DNA from: JAGOFO01 sp964522105
Lineage (GTDB): Bacteria; Myxococcota_A; UBA9042; DTJE01
Length of the DNA stretch: 64,000 nucleotides
Assembly: GCA_964522105.1 (NCBI GenBank)
Contig: CAZFVA010000015.1
Coordinates: 17,291-81,290, forward strand
Direction of reading: 5' to 3'
Within the stretch, counting starts at the first letter, position 1. The number at the start of each line of letters is the position of its first letter. The notes beneath the pieces are model-generated. The model made no database searches, was not told the DNA's origin, and saw nothing but the letters and a program-made list of their open reading frames with translations. The translations under genes were made by a program, and so were the position numbers. Below, piece by piece: positions 37,867 through 45,731 of this stretch.

Positions 37867-38544
37867 TTATCCAAACCGGGACTGTCTATTTTCAGCAAAA
37901 GGAACAGCCCTTACCCTTCTGCATGTACACATGTGCGTGCCCTCGACTGAACTGACGATTCCAGCCATGAGCCCCCTTACAACCATTCCTTCCGGCATCT
38001 TACGCGCTCCGTCAGGCGAACGCACGGCCGCATTACTGTCGGATGCCGGTATCTCGGTCAATGAACACGGTGCCGGAATCCATCCCAGAATGAATCTTAC
38101 CCCGCCTGCCGCTTCCGTTTCCATCCTTGCTTCAACACCGACGGTATCCAGAGCCCTGATTAACTTCTGCGTCACCGCAGCAAGTTCGTCGCCTTCCGAC
38201 CAGACTCTGGACAGGATCAGCATGGACCCGTCGCCAAGACGTTCCAGCGAAGGCGGGTCAAGCCGGATCGTGAAATCCTTCAGCACCGGCACCGCCGCGC
38301 TGAGGCCCATGGCGATAACTTCATCCCTTGCCCTGCCGGGAAGAACGGCCGAAACCAGCGTGGCACAGCAGGATTCCGGGGGCATCCACACAACACGAAC
38401 ATCACGACCAAGCCGTTTCCTGATATCTCTTACCGCTTCAAGCAGCTCATTCGCAAAAGAAATGGAAGGCTCGATTACCACCGCAGCAGTTCTTTCACCT
38501 TCATCAACTCTACTTTCCTCGACACCATTTTCGTTCAACGCCAT
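37867..38544 (-). CDS. thpR: ThpR/LigT-like 2H phosphoesterase homologue lacking both catalytic histidines
   Basis: In the family, ThpR opens 2',3'-cyclic phosphate ends or joins RNA. The position between cinA and recA and the fold-level match (WMPPESCCATL where ThpR has WVxPENLHLTL) support the identity. However, the first catalytic motif HxT reads Cys60-Ala-Thr62, and the second aligns to Arg150-Phe-Ile152, so both histidines are missing. The product should be catalytically dead. A GGAG site at about 38554 supports the start. Preceded by a 24-bp tandem repeat. It is intact in length (225 residues) with a Cys-rich C terminus (MCTCRRVRAV). Confidence 0.68.
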   Translation of the reverse strand: MALNENGVEESRVDEGERTAAVVIEPSISFANELLEAVRDIRKRLGRDVRVVWMPPESCCATLVSAVLPGRARDEVIAMGLSAAVPVLKDFTIRLDPPSLERLGDGSMLILSRVWSEGDELAAVTQKLIRALDTVGVEARMETEAAGGVRFILGWIPAPCSLTEIPASDSNAAVRSPDGARKMPEGMVVRGLMAGIVSSVEGTHMCTCRRVRAVPFAENRQSRFG

Positions 38545-38567
38545 CTAGCTTTCTCCATCCGGACACA

Positions 38568-38615
38568 CGATACCGGATACTTAAAACAACTCGATACCAG
38601 ATACTTAAAACAACT
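38568..38615. repeat. 24-bp tandem repeat between cinA and thpR
   Basis: Two adjacent copies of a 24-bp unit at 38568-38591 and 38592-38615 differ at one base (GG versus AG in the middle). They fill most of the gap between the cinA stop and the thpR ribosome site. Origin could be replication slippage; a role in expression is not evident. Confidence 0.9.
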
Positions 38616-38623
38616 GTGCAAAA

Positions 38624-39340
38624 CTAATTACCGGTCGAACCGTCGGGGTTCCGCCCCCTGCGATTGATGCACCAGCGACGGATCAGGTCAAGCGCAAAAA
38701 TCGAAGCCGCCCTTCTAATTTCGCTGCGATTACCACAAAAACTGGCCAGATGGGAAGTCGTCCCTTCACCGGAATCCAGGCCGAACCAGACAGTACCGAC
38801 CGGCTTCTGATCGGTTCCACCTGAAGGACCGGCGATACCTGAAACAGAAACCGCTACATCAGTTCCAGCAAGCCGTCTGGCCCCTTTCGCCATCGCCATG
38901 GCTACCTCGGCGGACACTGCCCCGTACTGTTGCAGAAGATCGGCCGGAACATCAAGGATCGCCCGCTTCATCGCATCGGAATATGTAATAAAACCGCCCA
39001 CATAATAGTCAGATGACCCCGGCACTGAAGTCAGCATCTGACCGACAAGACCGCCGGTACATGATTCAGCGGTGGAAATCGTGTGCCCGCCAGTTACCAG
39101 AAGGGCAGCCACAACATTTTCCATCGACCGCCCATCTATGGAATAGACCTGGTCCTGATACTTTTCACAGATATCAGAAAGCATCCTGCTGCCAATGCAC
39201 TTGACGACCACTTCAGGATGTTCATCCCAGCAGACAGGCACGTCGTCTGACATCCGCGCAAGACCGCGCACAAATAAAGACACGTCCAGAAGAGTCGGCC
39301 CAAAAAGCCTTATCAGCATTACATTTTTATTATCTGTCAT
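38624..39340 (-). CDS. cinA: CinA-family nicotinamide-nucleotide amidase lacking the N-terminal MoCF domain
   Basis: CinA C-terminal domains (PncC) deamidate NMN in pyridine-nucleotide recycling. The conserved catalytic region is complete: AESCTGGLVG at about residue 91, SSDYYVGGFITYSD, and VSGIAGPSGGT at about 166, then KPVGTVWFGL. Residues 1-70 match the KH-like middle domain of long CinA, but the N-terminal MoCF domain (about 170 residues) is absent. The gene starts at 39340 with only about 33 bp before the zinc-ribbon gene. The cinA-thpR-recA order is conserved in many bacteria. Confidence 0.88.
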   Translation of the reverse strand: MTDNKNVMLIRLFGPTLLDVSLFVRGLARMSDDVPVCWDEHPEVVVKCIGSRMLSDICEKYQDQVYSIDGRSMENVVAALLVTGGHTISTAESCTGGLVGQMLTSVPGSSDYYVGGFITYSDAMKRAILDVPADLLQQYGAVSAEVAMAMAKGARRLAGTDVAVSVSGIAGPSGGTDQKPVGTVWFGLDSGEGTTSHLASFCGNRSEIRRAASIFALDLIRRWCINRRGRNPDGSTGN

Positions 39341-39373
39341 GCGAATATCCCGGCATTATTGCGGAAACCTGAA

Positions 39374-39688
39374 TCAGTTCTTTTTCCGCCGTCTCAGCGA
39401 AAACATTTCCTCGTCGACAGCAGAAAACTCACTCGTCTTTTCGTACTTCTGCTCGAGCTGACCTGCACCAAGGGTTTCCACGGGAAGGTCCTGTTCGTCA
39501 ACAACTTCACCCTTCTTGAACCACTTCGTCTCTGAAAACTGGCCGATTGCAGGCGCCGGTTCCATACCGGAATCCTCGCGCTCAGGCTTCGCATCAGAAG
39601 GCATGTCAACAGGAATTACGGCCCCGTCCACAGGACAGAATCTTGCTGCATCAGGCCACGATTTTCCACATTGAGGGCAGATTTTCAT
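39374..39688 (-). CDS. small zinc-ribbon protein
   Basis: A 104-residue protein starting with a zinc ribbon (KICPQCGKSWPDAARFCPVDG, two CxxC/CPxx pairs). It continues with a Pro/Glu-rich acidic linker and ends with a basic patch (SLRRRKKN). The ATG at 39688 follows GGGGAACGTC; an upstream in-frame start adds 12 residues. It lies between the ROK kinase and cinA on the same strand. Zinc ribbons at N termini like this often belong to adaptor or membrane-tethered proteins, but there is no TM helix here. Confidence 0.75.
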   Translation of the reverse strand: MKICPQCGKSWPDAARFCPVDGAVIPVDMPSDAKPEREDSGMEPAPAIGQFSETKWFKKGEVVDEQDLPVETLGAGQLEQKYEKTSEFSAVDEEMFSLRRRKKN

Positions 39689-39739
39689 GACGTTCCCCAG
39701 CATTCTTACGTCAGATAATATCACACTGGAAACAATGAA

Positions 39740-40702
39740 TTAAAGGCTGTGCTGATTGACCGGGGACATCAGAGCGGCGGCACCGAGGATTCCGGCATCC
39801 TCCCACAACTGACACTTCACAATCAGGGTCCGTTTAACAAGAACCGGGTACGCCCTGCGAGACAGTTCTGACAACATGGTCGGACCGAAAGCCGACCAGG
39901 CCCGGGTCAGGCCACCGGCAACTACGACGGCTTCAACGTTCAGCAGATTCAGACAGGTTCCGATCGTCATGGCCATGTAATATCCGACGTCATGAAAGTA
40001 CTTCTTTGCGTCCTGATCACCGGCCATGGCCATCTCAAACAGTCTTTTTGGAAGATCCGGATCGGCAAGCGCCGCTTCAGTCTCGTCACCAAAAAGGTTA
40101 TCCCTTTTCACATAGTTACGAAGGCCGACCGCAGCGACGTACTGCTCGACACAACCACGACTGCCGCAGTTACAAGGAAAACCTTCCGGTTCAACTCCAA
40201 TATGACCAAGTTCCCCGGCCATGCCATCGGCCCCGCGATATATCTTCCCGTCTAAAAACAATCCGCCGCCAAGGCCACTGCCAAGCGTCAGACAGACAAA
40301 GTCGCGCATACCGCGACCGGCACCGTACACGGCCTCGCCCAGAGTGATGACATTTGCATCGTTATCAAGGCTGGTCGGCAACCCCGTCGCCTGACTGAGC
40401 ATCCTTCCAAGCTCAAAATCATTCCATTCGTCAAAATTGGGCGCCTTGACGATGACACCGTCGGCATGACGAATCACCCCTGGCGACCCTATGCCGATCC
40501 CGACCGGCATTTCACCGGCAGGCAGATGCTTCGAAATCAGTTCCTGCACAACGGCCGCCAGGCGCCTGACGACGCCTTCCTGACTTCTGTCTTCAGGCTG
40601 TAGATTGGCGACGACCGTTCCCGTTATGGAATCACCACGAACCAGTCCGGCCTTGATTCTGGTCGCACCGAGGTCAATTCCAATAATTGCGTTTTGATTC
40701 AT
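39740..40702 (-). CDS. ROK-family sugar kinase (glucokinase-like)
   Basis: Predicted to phosphorylate a hexose with ATP. The ATG at 40702 is preceded by GGAGACATCA; the longer frame is not needed. The 320-residue protein has the ROK N-terminal phosphate motif IIGIDLGATRIKAGLV, the catalytic segment DNDANVITLGE and the zinc signature GHIGVEPEGFPCNCGSRGCVEQ. ROK members phosphorylate glucose, mannose, fructose or N-acetyl sugars, and the sequence alone does not settle which; glucose is most likely. It follows ispD by about 25 bp. Confidence 0.9.
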   Translation of the reverse strand: MNQNAIIGIDLGATRIKAGLVRGDSITGTVVANLQPEDRSQEGVVRRLAAVVQELISKHLPAGEMPVGIGIGSPGVIRHADGVIVKAPNFDEWNDFELGRMLSQATGLPTSLDNDANVITLGEAVYGAGRGMRDFVCLTLGSGLGGGLFLDGKIYRGADGMAGELGHIGVEPEGFPCNCGSRGCVEQYVAAVGLRNYVKRDNLFGDETEAALADPDLPKRLFEMAMAGDQDAKKYFHDVGYYMAMTIGTCLNLLNVEAVVVAGGLTRAWSAFGPTMLSELSRRAYPVLVKRTLIVKCQLWEDAGILGAAALMSPVNQHSL

Positions 40703-40727
40703 TGATGTCTCCGGGGAAAGTCCGGCC

Positions 40728-41432
40728 TTACTCGGTTGGGGCGAGCATTTTCTGTAACATCTCGATATCACAATGATATGTTATCTTCATATTGCCTGAA
40801 TCAGATTCCACGACTACCGCCGAACCACCGGCCTTCAGGACAAGCTGGATATCATCGGTCGCGTCGGTAAGCCCGGCATTAAGAGCCTGGCGATGGGCTG
40901 CCATTATTACCTGCGGCGTAAATGCCTGAGGCGTCTGCGCATTCCACAGCGGCTCGCGATCAACGACTTCCATCACGACATCGCCTTCAACCTTAAGCAG
41001 CGTATCGGAAGCCTTGTATGCGGCGGTTGCTGCGCCGGTCCTGTCTACAGCCTTCAAAACGCGCAGAACAAGATCAGTCCCGGTAAGCGGACGAACGGCA
41101 TCGTGAATTACGACTTTTTTCAACGCCGCCCCGCCGAAGCGCTGCGCAAGCACAAGACCGGAAAAGGTCGACATCTGCCGCGTTGCACCGCCGGGGACGA
41201 CATCCAGGACCTTTCTGTACTGAGACTTGTTCAGCAAAGCCCTTGTAAAATCAACCCAGTCAGGGGGCACAACCACAACAATCCCGTCAATCTCGGGAAT
41301 CTTTTCGAACAGATCAAGGGCACAGGCAATCACAGGTTTTCCTGCGATCTCCTCGAATTGTTTAGGCCGTTTTGTGCCGACCCTCCGGCCAATGCCACCC
41401 CCGAGGATGATTGCAGCCGTTTTAATAACCAT
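40728..41432 (-). CDS. ispD: 2-C-methyl-D-erythritol 4-phosphate cytidylyltransferase
   Basis: MEP-pathway enzyme that makes CDP-methylerythritol for isoprenoid synthesis. The 234-residue product starts with ILGGGIGRRVGTKRPKQF (the nucleotide loop is slightly altered from the usual AAGxGxR). It has IHDAVRP, a TPQAF motif, and the family end KITYHCDIEMLQKMLAP. An AAGGCAG ribosome site precedes the ATG; an upstream in-frame start would add 25 unsupported residues. First gene of the - strand run ending at the acidic protein. Confidence 0.94.
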   Translation of the reverse strand: MVIKTAAIILGGGIGRRVGTKRPKQFEEIAGKPVIACALDLFEKIPEIDGIVVVVPPDWVDFTRALLNKSQYRKVLDVVPGGATRQMSTFSGLVLAQRFGGAALKKVVIHDAVRPLTGTDLVLRVLKAVDRTGAATAAYKASDTLLKVEGDVVMEVVDREPLWNAQTPQAFTPQVIMAAHRQALNAGLTDATDDIQLVLKAGGSAVVVESDSGNMKITYHCDIEMLQKMLAPTE

Positions 41433-41585
41433 AATTAACTGCCTTTCCCACGCTGCGAAGCCATGCGAACACATGAACGGGCAACCATCGGGACCGGAAC
41501 GCTTCACTGGCGCTTCCCGACGCCGCCACTCCCTAAGATAACAGCGAATGCGTGACTTCCCAAGTACTCAATCACATTCCCCTGT

Positions 41586-41613
41586 TTCACAGACCGATAC
41601 AATCCGCTAGAAT
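41586..41613 (+). promoter_or_regulatory. sigma-70-type promoter for lipoprotein gene
   Basis: TTCACA (5 of 6 matches) at 41586-41591, a 16-bp spacer, and TAGAAT (5 of 6 matches) at 41608-41613. The predicted transcript starts about 30 bp before the ATG at 41651. Confidence 0.55.
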
Positions 41614-41650
41614 TCCCATTGATCCCCGTTCCCATTGCTGGAATATTGAT

Positions 41651-43639
41651 ATGAAGACCAAATTTGTTTTTATATGTTTGCTGTGGTTGTCGGTCGGTTG
41701 CTCGACTGGTACGGGCCCCTCAGATACAAACGTACCTGATATCCCGGGCGTTGATATGGCGCAGGATCAGGGACAGCCGCCTGACATCAGTTATGAAGAC
41801 ACCAGGGATGCGGGACAGGACACTTTCGACGCAGCGCAGGACGACACGGCAGTCCAGACCGATGAAAACCCTGTCGACACCGGCAATACCACGGACGAAG
41901 GCCAACCTGATGCAATTTCCGACATTGTTGACAATGGCGGTGAAGTTTCAATCCCGAGGGGAAAACTGACCGTAATTCCGTACTTCATCGACTTTGGATA
42001 TGTTCCACTTGGCGCGACCGCAACCGTTCCCATCGCTTTCAAAAATGACGGGGATGCCGCCCTCCGGCTGGACAAAGTCACTACGAACGGGCCTTTGTCA
42101 ATCAAGATGGACATCGGGTTTGAGCCTGAGGTAGCAGGCTCGAAAACAACGTATATGATTTCGCCCCCGAAGGTTCTGAAGCCGGGGGCCAGGTTTGAAG
42201 GCCATGTCGTTTTTGAACCGACCAGCTCGGACGAAGCCTACAGCGAAATCAAGGTTTACACGTCGGACGCTGAATTCCCCGATGGATATCTTGTGCATGC
42301 GATGGGCAACAGAAGCAAGCCGTGCCTGGAAATCATTCCTTCGTCGATTGATTTTGGTCCCGAAGTAATCGGGTCACCAATCACCAGAAATGTATTGCTG
42401 AAATCATGCGGCGCAATGCCGGTAACCCTGAAAGGGGTTTACGTTGACGGTCCCGGGGTGAATGCAGGCTTCAAGGTCGAGTTTGCCGGGGCGCAGCCGA
42501 CCGTGCAGAACCCTGTTTCGCTTGAACCACTGGAAACGCTTGCAATTCGGGTAGTTTACGATCCGGCGACCGCCAGCCCTGTAGACGAAATCGGCATGCC
42601 AATTACGCAGAACGGGCAGATCGTTGTTTCCGGGGACATGTTTTCAGGGACCCAATACCTTCGGGTCAGCGGATTTGCTGTCGAAGGCGCCTGCACCAGA
42701 CCTATCATTCAGATAATGAACGACTATATGGTGCAGGGCGATGGTTGTCCCGTTGACCGCGGACTGCCGGCCGAAACGCTTAACACCAGAATCTGCAGGA
42801 CCGACGAAGGTTTCGAAGTGCCGACCGGCACCTTGATATCCCTTTCAGGCGTCAATTCATTTTCACCGTTCGGTGCGTTGACCGGCTATTCATGGACTGT
42901 GAACCAGCCTGCGAACAACGGTGGTTATTTCATTCCGGACCCGACCGAACCTGAAGCTACTTTCATGGTCGGTGAAGGCGGTACATACGAGTTGTTCCTT
43001 GACGTCACTGATGCCGACGGACACACCACATGTGAACCAACATCAGTAAAGATAACAACCAGAACTGAAATCAAGGCAGACATTCTGCTGTCATGGAAGC
43101 CGGTCAACCCGTTCACGCCGACGCCACCGTTCATGGGCCCGGACCTGGACCTTCACTACACGCACCCGTTCGCAGGCAAAGACGGAACCGAATGTGACTG
43201 CGACAGCAACGGGTCACCCGACAACTGGTTCGACCTGCCCTACGACTGCTTCTGGTTCAACCCGTCACCTGCCAAAGACCTGTGGGGCGACGCGCTTCCC
43301 TGGACAAACGACCTTGTTCGTCTTCGCAATGACAGTGACGACGGCAGCGCACCTGAAGTGCTGACAATGGGGCTGGACTGCGCGGCCGGCCGGGCGTTCA
43401 CGGTCGGCGTTTACTTCTTTGACGACCACGACTACGGCCCGGTTGACGCAACGGTTCAAGTTTTCATCAAAGGCGTCCAGGCATTCACAAAGACTGTCAG
43501 ACTGACAAGTCTTGATATGTGGAACGTCGGAAACCTGACATGCAGAACGACCGGACTGCTGAAATGGGCCGATTTTACAGAGAAAACACCTTCGACAATC
43601 ACCCACAATTACATCAATACAACGTTCGTAAATCCGTAG
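41651..43639 (+). CDS. predicted lipoprotein with choice-of-anchor D repeats and PKD-like domain
   Basis: Surface lipoprotein of unknown function. The ATG at 41651 gives signal MKTKFVFICLLWLSVGC with the lipidated Cys at residue 17. A long Asp/Gln/Thr-rich linker follows (to about residue 95). Two domains resemble choice-of-anchor D/ASH-type beta modules (FIDFGYVPLGATATVPIAF and IDFGPEVIGSPITRNVLL), then a PKD-like domain (LTGYSWTVNQPANNGG). The C-terminal domain contains DLDLHYTHP with CDCDSNGSPDNWFDLPYDC, an arrangement common in Myxococcota surface proteins. Acidic residues dominate the exposed linker. Confidence 0.85.
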   Translation: MKTKFVFICLLWLSVGCSTGTGPSDTNVPDIPGVDMAQDQGQPPDISYEDTRDAGQDTFDAAQDDTAVQTDENPVDTGNTTDEGQPDAISDIVDNGGEVSIPRGKLTVIPYFIDFGYVPLGATATVPIAFKNDGDAALRLDKVTTNGPLSIKMDIGFEPEVAGSKTTYMISPPKVLKPGARFEGHVVFEPTSSDEAYSEIKVYTSDAEFPDGYLVHAMGNRSKPCLEIIPSSIDFGPEVIGSPITRNVLLKSCGAMPVTLKGVYVDGPGVNAGFKVEFAGAQPTVQNPVSLEPLETLAIRVVYDPATASPVDEIGMPITQNGQIVVSGDMFSGTQYLRVSGFAVEGACTRPIIQIMNDYMVQGDGCPVDRGLPAETLNTRICRTDEGFEVPTGTLISLSGVNSFSPFGALTGYSWTVNQPANNGGYFIPDPTEPEATFMVGEGGTYELFLDVTDADGHTTCEPTSVKITTRTEIKADILLSWKPVNPFTPTPPFMGPDLDLHYTHPFAGKDGTECDCDSNGSPDNWFDLPYDCFWFNPSPAKDLWGDALPWTNDLVRLRNDSDDGSAPEVLTMGLDCAAGRAFTVGVYFFDDHDYGPVDATVQVFIKGVQAFTKTVRLTSLDMWNVGNLTCRTTGLLKWADFTEKTPSTITHNYINTTFVNP

Positions 43640-43665
43640 TTCAAATTTTATTAACAGCCTGCCTA

Positions 43666-43709
43666 TTGACAAATTGACGCAGCGCGTTATTTTCTGATTG
43701 TGCTATGAT
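43666..43709 (+). promoter_or_regulatory. promoter region of phasin-like gene
   Basis: An extended -10 box TGCTATGAT occupies 43701-43709. Upstream lie two tandem TTGAC boxes (43666-43670 and 43674-43678); the first is 16 bp from a weaker TATTTT at 43688, so two overlapping promoters are possible. TGCTATGAT also occurs upstream of larB. Confidence 0.5.
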
Positions 43710-43743
43710 TTTAAAACGTAACATGCTTAATGGAGCAAACAAC

Positions 43744-44211
43744 ATGAAGAACAAAGTAACAGAACAAATCAACGAAGCAATCAACGAGTCAAAGGAACAG
43801 TTCAAGACCATTTCCCAGAAAGGCGTGAAGCTGGCCGAAAAGGGAATGGAGATCGCCGGGAAGGCCCGCAACAAGGCCGAAGAATCTGCTGCCGCGGGCG
43901 CTTCAGCCCTGGCGAAGATGTCCGATTCTGTCCACAAGGAAAACCTTCTTCGGATCGCCGAGTCGGTCAAGGAAGAAATCAGGACTACGCTCTTTTCCAC
44001 AACGATTAACGAAATCGCCGTGGTCAAGGACGAGGCCGACGAGCTTCGCAGAAAGATCGGCGACATGCAGAAGATCTATGACAAGAAGTTTGCTGACCTT
44101 CAGGCCGAATTGAAGGCAGTCAAGGCTGCTGCGCCGAAAGTCGTGACGCCGAAGCCGGAGGCTCCGAAACCGGTAGCCAGCAAGCCGGTTGCCCCGAAGG
44201 CGGCGAAATAA
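43744..44211 (+). CDS. phasin-like coiled-coil protein with Lys/Pro/Ala tail
   Basis: A 155-residue protein. The ATG at 43744 is preceded by GGAG with an 8-bp spacer. Residues 1-110 form a long amphipathic helix with several heptads (MKNKVTEQINEAINESKEQ, later VKDEADELRRKIGDMQ), like phasin or PhaF/PhaI proteins that coat storage granules. The C-terminal 35 residues are a Lys/Pro/Ala repeat (PKPEAPKPVASKPVAPK) resembling H1-like or AlgP-type tails. No PHA synthase is in the window, so granule binding is only one possibility; nucleoid or membrane association is another. Confidence 0.7.
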   Translation: MKNKVTEQINEAINESKEQFKTISQKGVKLAEKGMEIAGKARNKAEESAAAGASALAKMSDSVHKENLLRIAESVKEEIRTTLFSTTINEIAVVKDEADELRRKIGDMQKIYDKKFADLQAELKAVKAAAPKVVTPKPEAPKPVASKPVAPKAAK

Positions 44212-44227
44212 CCGGACAACAATAACT

Positions 44228-44824
44228 TCAGATAATCAGACGGGTTCGGACTGCAAGGGAATCCTGATAGACGATTTGATGAAGACTGCCACCGTGGGAA
44301 TCCATGGAAACGACCGCAGGGAAGTTTTCGACGCGAAGAACCCACATCGCCTCGGGCACGCCGAATTCCCGAAGATAAAACACTGCCACAACTTCTTTGA
44401 TTGACGCGGCCAGCGACGCACCGGCCCCGCCCGTAGCATGAAGATAGACTGCGCCACATTCCGCCAGCGCAGCGGCCGTCTTCTGCCCCATTCCGCCTTT
44501 CCCGATAACGCCGGCAATTCCATATTCACGAATAACGTCGGCCTGATACTGCTCTTCACGGGCAGAAGTGGTCGGCCCGGCAGATGAGATACGCCAGCCG
44601 GAACCATCAGGTACAGCGACAGGACCGCAATGATAAATGAACGCACCGCGCAGAACATCCCGCAATTCCTGCGGTCTGGATTCCACCAGATGTTTATGTG
44701 CAAGGTCCCTTGCGGTAACAATAATTCCCGACAGACTTACCCGCTGACCGACATGAAGCGCACGGACCGAACTGGTGGAAGTTGGCGAAATAACGTTGAA
44801 AACGGAATCGGCATTGCTGCTCAT
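44228..44824 (-). CDS. class I fumarate hydratase, beta subunit
   Basis: Second subunit of a two-part Fe-S hydro-lyase that interconverts fumarate and malate (tartrate or mesaconate are alternatives). The 198-residue product carries the family signature GVIGKGGMGQKTAAAL and the N-terminal VSLSGIIVTARDLAHKHL. The start at 44824 overlaps the alpha-subunit stop as ATGA. It ends convergently with the phasin-like gene. Two-subunit Fe-S fumarases are oxygen-labile and common in anaerobes. Confidence 0.93.
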   Translation of the reverse strand: MSSNADSVFNVISPTSTSSVRALHVGQRVSLSGIIVTARDLAHKHLVESRPQELRDVLRGAFIYHCGPVAVPDGSGWRISSAGPTTSAREEQYQADVIREYGIAGVIGKGGMGQKTAAALAECGAVYLHATGGAGASLAASIKEVVAVFYLREFGVPEAMWVLRVENFPAVVSMDSHGGSLHQIVYQDSLAVRTRLII

Positions 44825-45693
44825 GTTACCAACCATCCGCCATCGGGTCCGACAGAAAGGCGCCGTCTGCGAGTTGCCCAGCACCCGTACGACACTGAAA
44901 CAAAAAAGCTGGCGGGATGTCTGGACACCGCATGAATCTTTACACCGAGGAGCGTGGGAAAGCCGCCAAGCCCCATCGGACCGATTCCGAGTGAATTAAT
45001 TGACGCAAGCAGACTGGCTTCCAGCTCGGCAAACTGGCCGGCCGCCCCATCTTCAACGAGCGGGCGCAGAAGCTGGCGTTTTGCGACGGCATAACCGGTC
45101 GCCCGGTCGCCACCGATGCAGACACCAAGAATCCCGGGCGCACAGCCCGCCCCCTGAGCCTGAAATGCAGCGTCAATTACGCATTTTCTGACGCCTTCGA
45201 TATCGCGGCCGGCACCAAGGGCCTGGTCCGGAAGACTGTATTGAATGCCGGCATTTTCACTGCCCCCGCCTTTCAAAAGCAGATCAACAGTAATTGTCGG
45301 GGTTTCAGCACAATCAAAATAGACTTGAGGTATTCCGTCGCCAGTCCCGTCGCCCGTGTTAATACCGGTCAGCGCGGCAGCGGCGTTCGGTCGCAGGATT
45401 CCAGATTTCACACAGTCCCTGACGGCGGACGTAACGACTTCGACCACACGCGCCCGGTCCATATCGACAGGTCCGCTGACATAAAACGTCGGGATTCCGG
45501 TGTCCTGACATATCGGAACCTGCTGACATGAAGCCAGCGCACAGTTATCCAGAATTTCATGGACGATTACTGCGGCGTTGCCTGCGGCCACATCCAGACT
45601 GCCTTCAAGAGCAGTCCGCACATCAGCCGGGATGTCCGATGAAGCCCGCGAAATAAGGCTTATTACATGTTCCCTTTCAGGGTAAAACACCAT
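44821..45693 (-). CDS. class I fumarate hydratase, alpha subunit
   Basis: Holds the [4Fe-4S] cluster of the fumarase. Cluster cysteine contexts are visible: ICQDTGIPTFYV (Cys near 62) and QGAGCAPGILGVCIGGDRATG (about 185-200). The remaining ligand is expected in the middle of the protein, possibly CVIDAAFQ. The C terminus (VSRHPASFFVSVSYGCWA) is typical of the family. It follows the HD hydrolase by 38 bp and overlaps the beta gene. Substrate is assumed from family majority. Confidence 0.94.
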   Translation of the reverse strand: MVFYPEREHVISLISRASSDIPADVRTALEGSLDVAAGNAAVIVHEILDNCALASCQQVPICQDTGIPTFYVSGPVDMDRARVVEVVTSAVRDCVKSGILRPNAAAALTGINTGDGTGDGIPQVYFDCAETPTITVDLLLKGGGSENAGIQYSLPDQALGAGRDIEGVRKCVIDAAFQAQGAGCAPGILGVCIGGDRATGYAVAKRQLLRPLVEDGAAGQFAELEASLLASINSLGIGPMGLGGFPTLLGVKIHAVSRHPASFFVSVSYGCWATRRRRLSVGPDGGWLVT

Positions 45694-45731
45694 CAGGCGG
45701 CGACCTCGTTCATGGGAACTTTCCGGCCTGA

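Noticed and set aside
37853..38548. 231-residue reading frame on + opposite thpR
   Set aside because: The minus-strand frame has the ribosome site, the operon position and ThpR-like segments; the + frame is Ser/Thr/Pro-rich shadow sequence.
37734..38640. Possible CRISPR-like repeat at 38568-38615
   Set aside because: Only two directly adjacent copies with no spacers; no cas genes are nearby.
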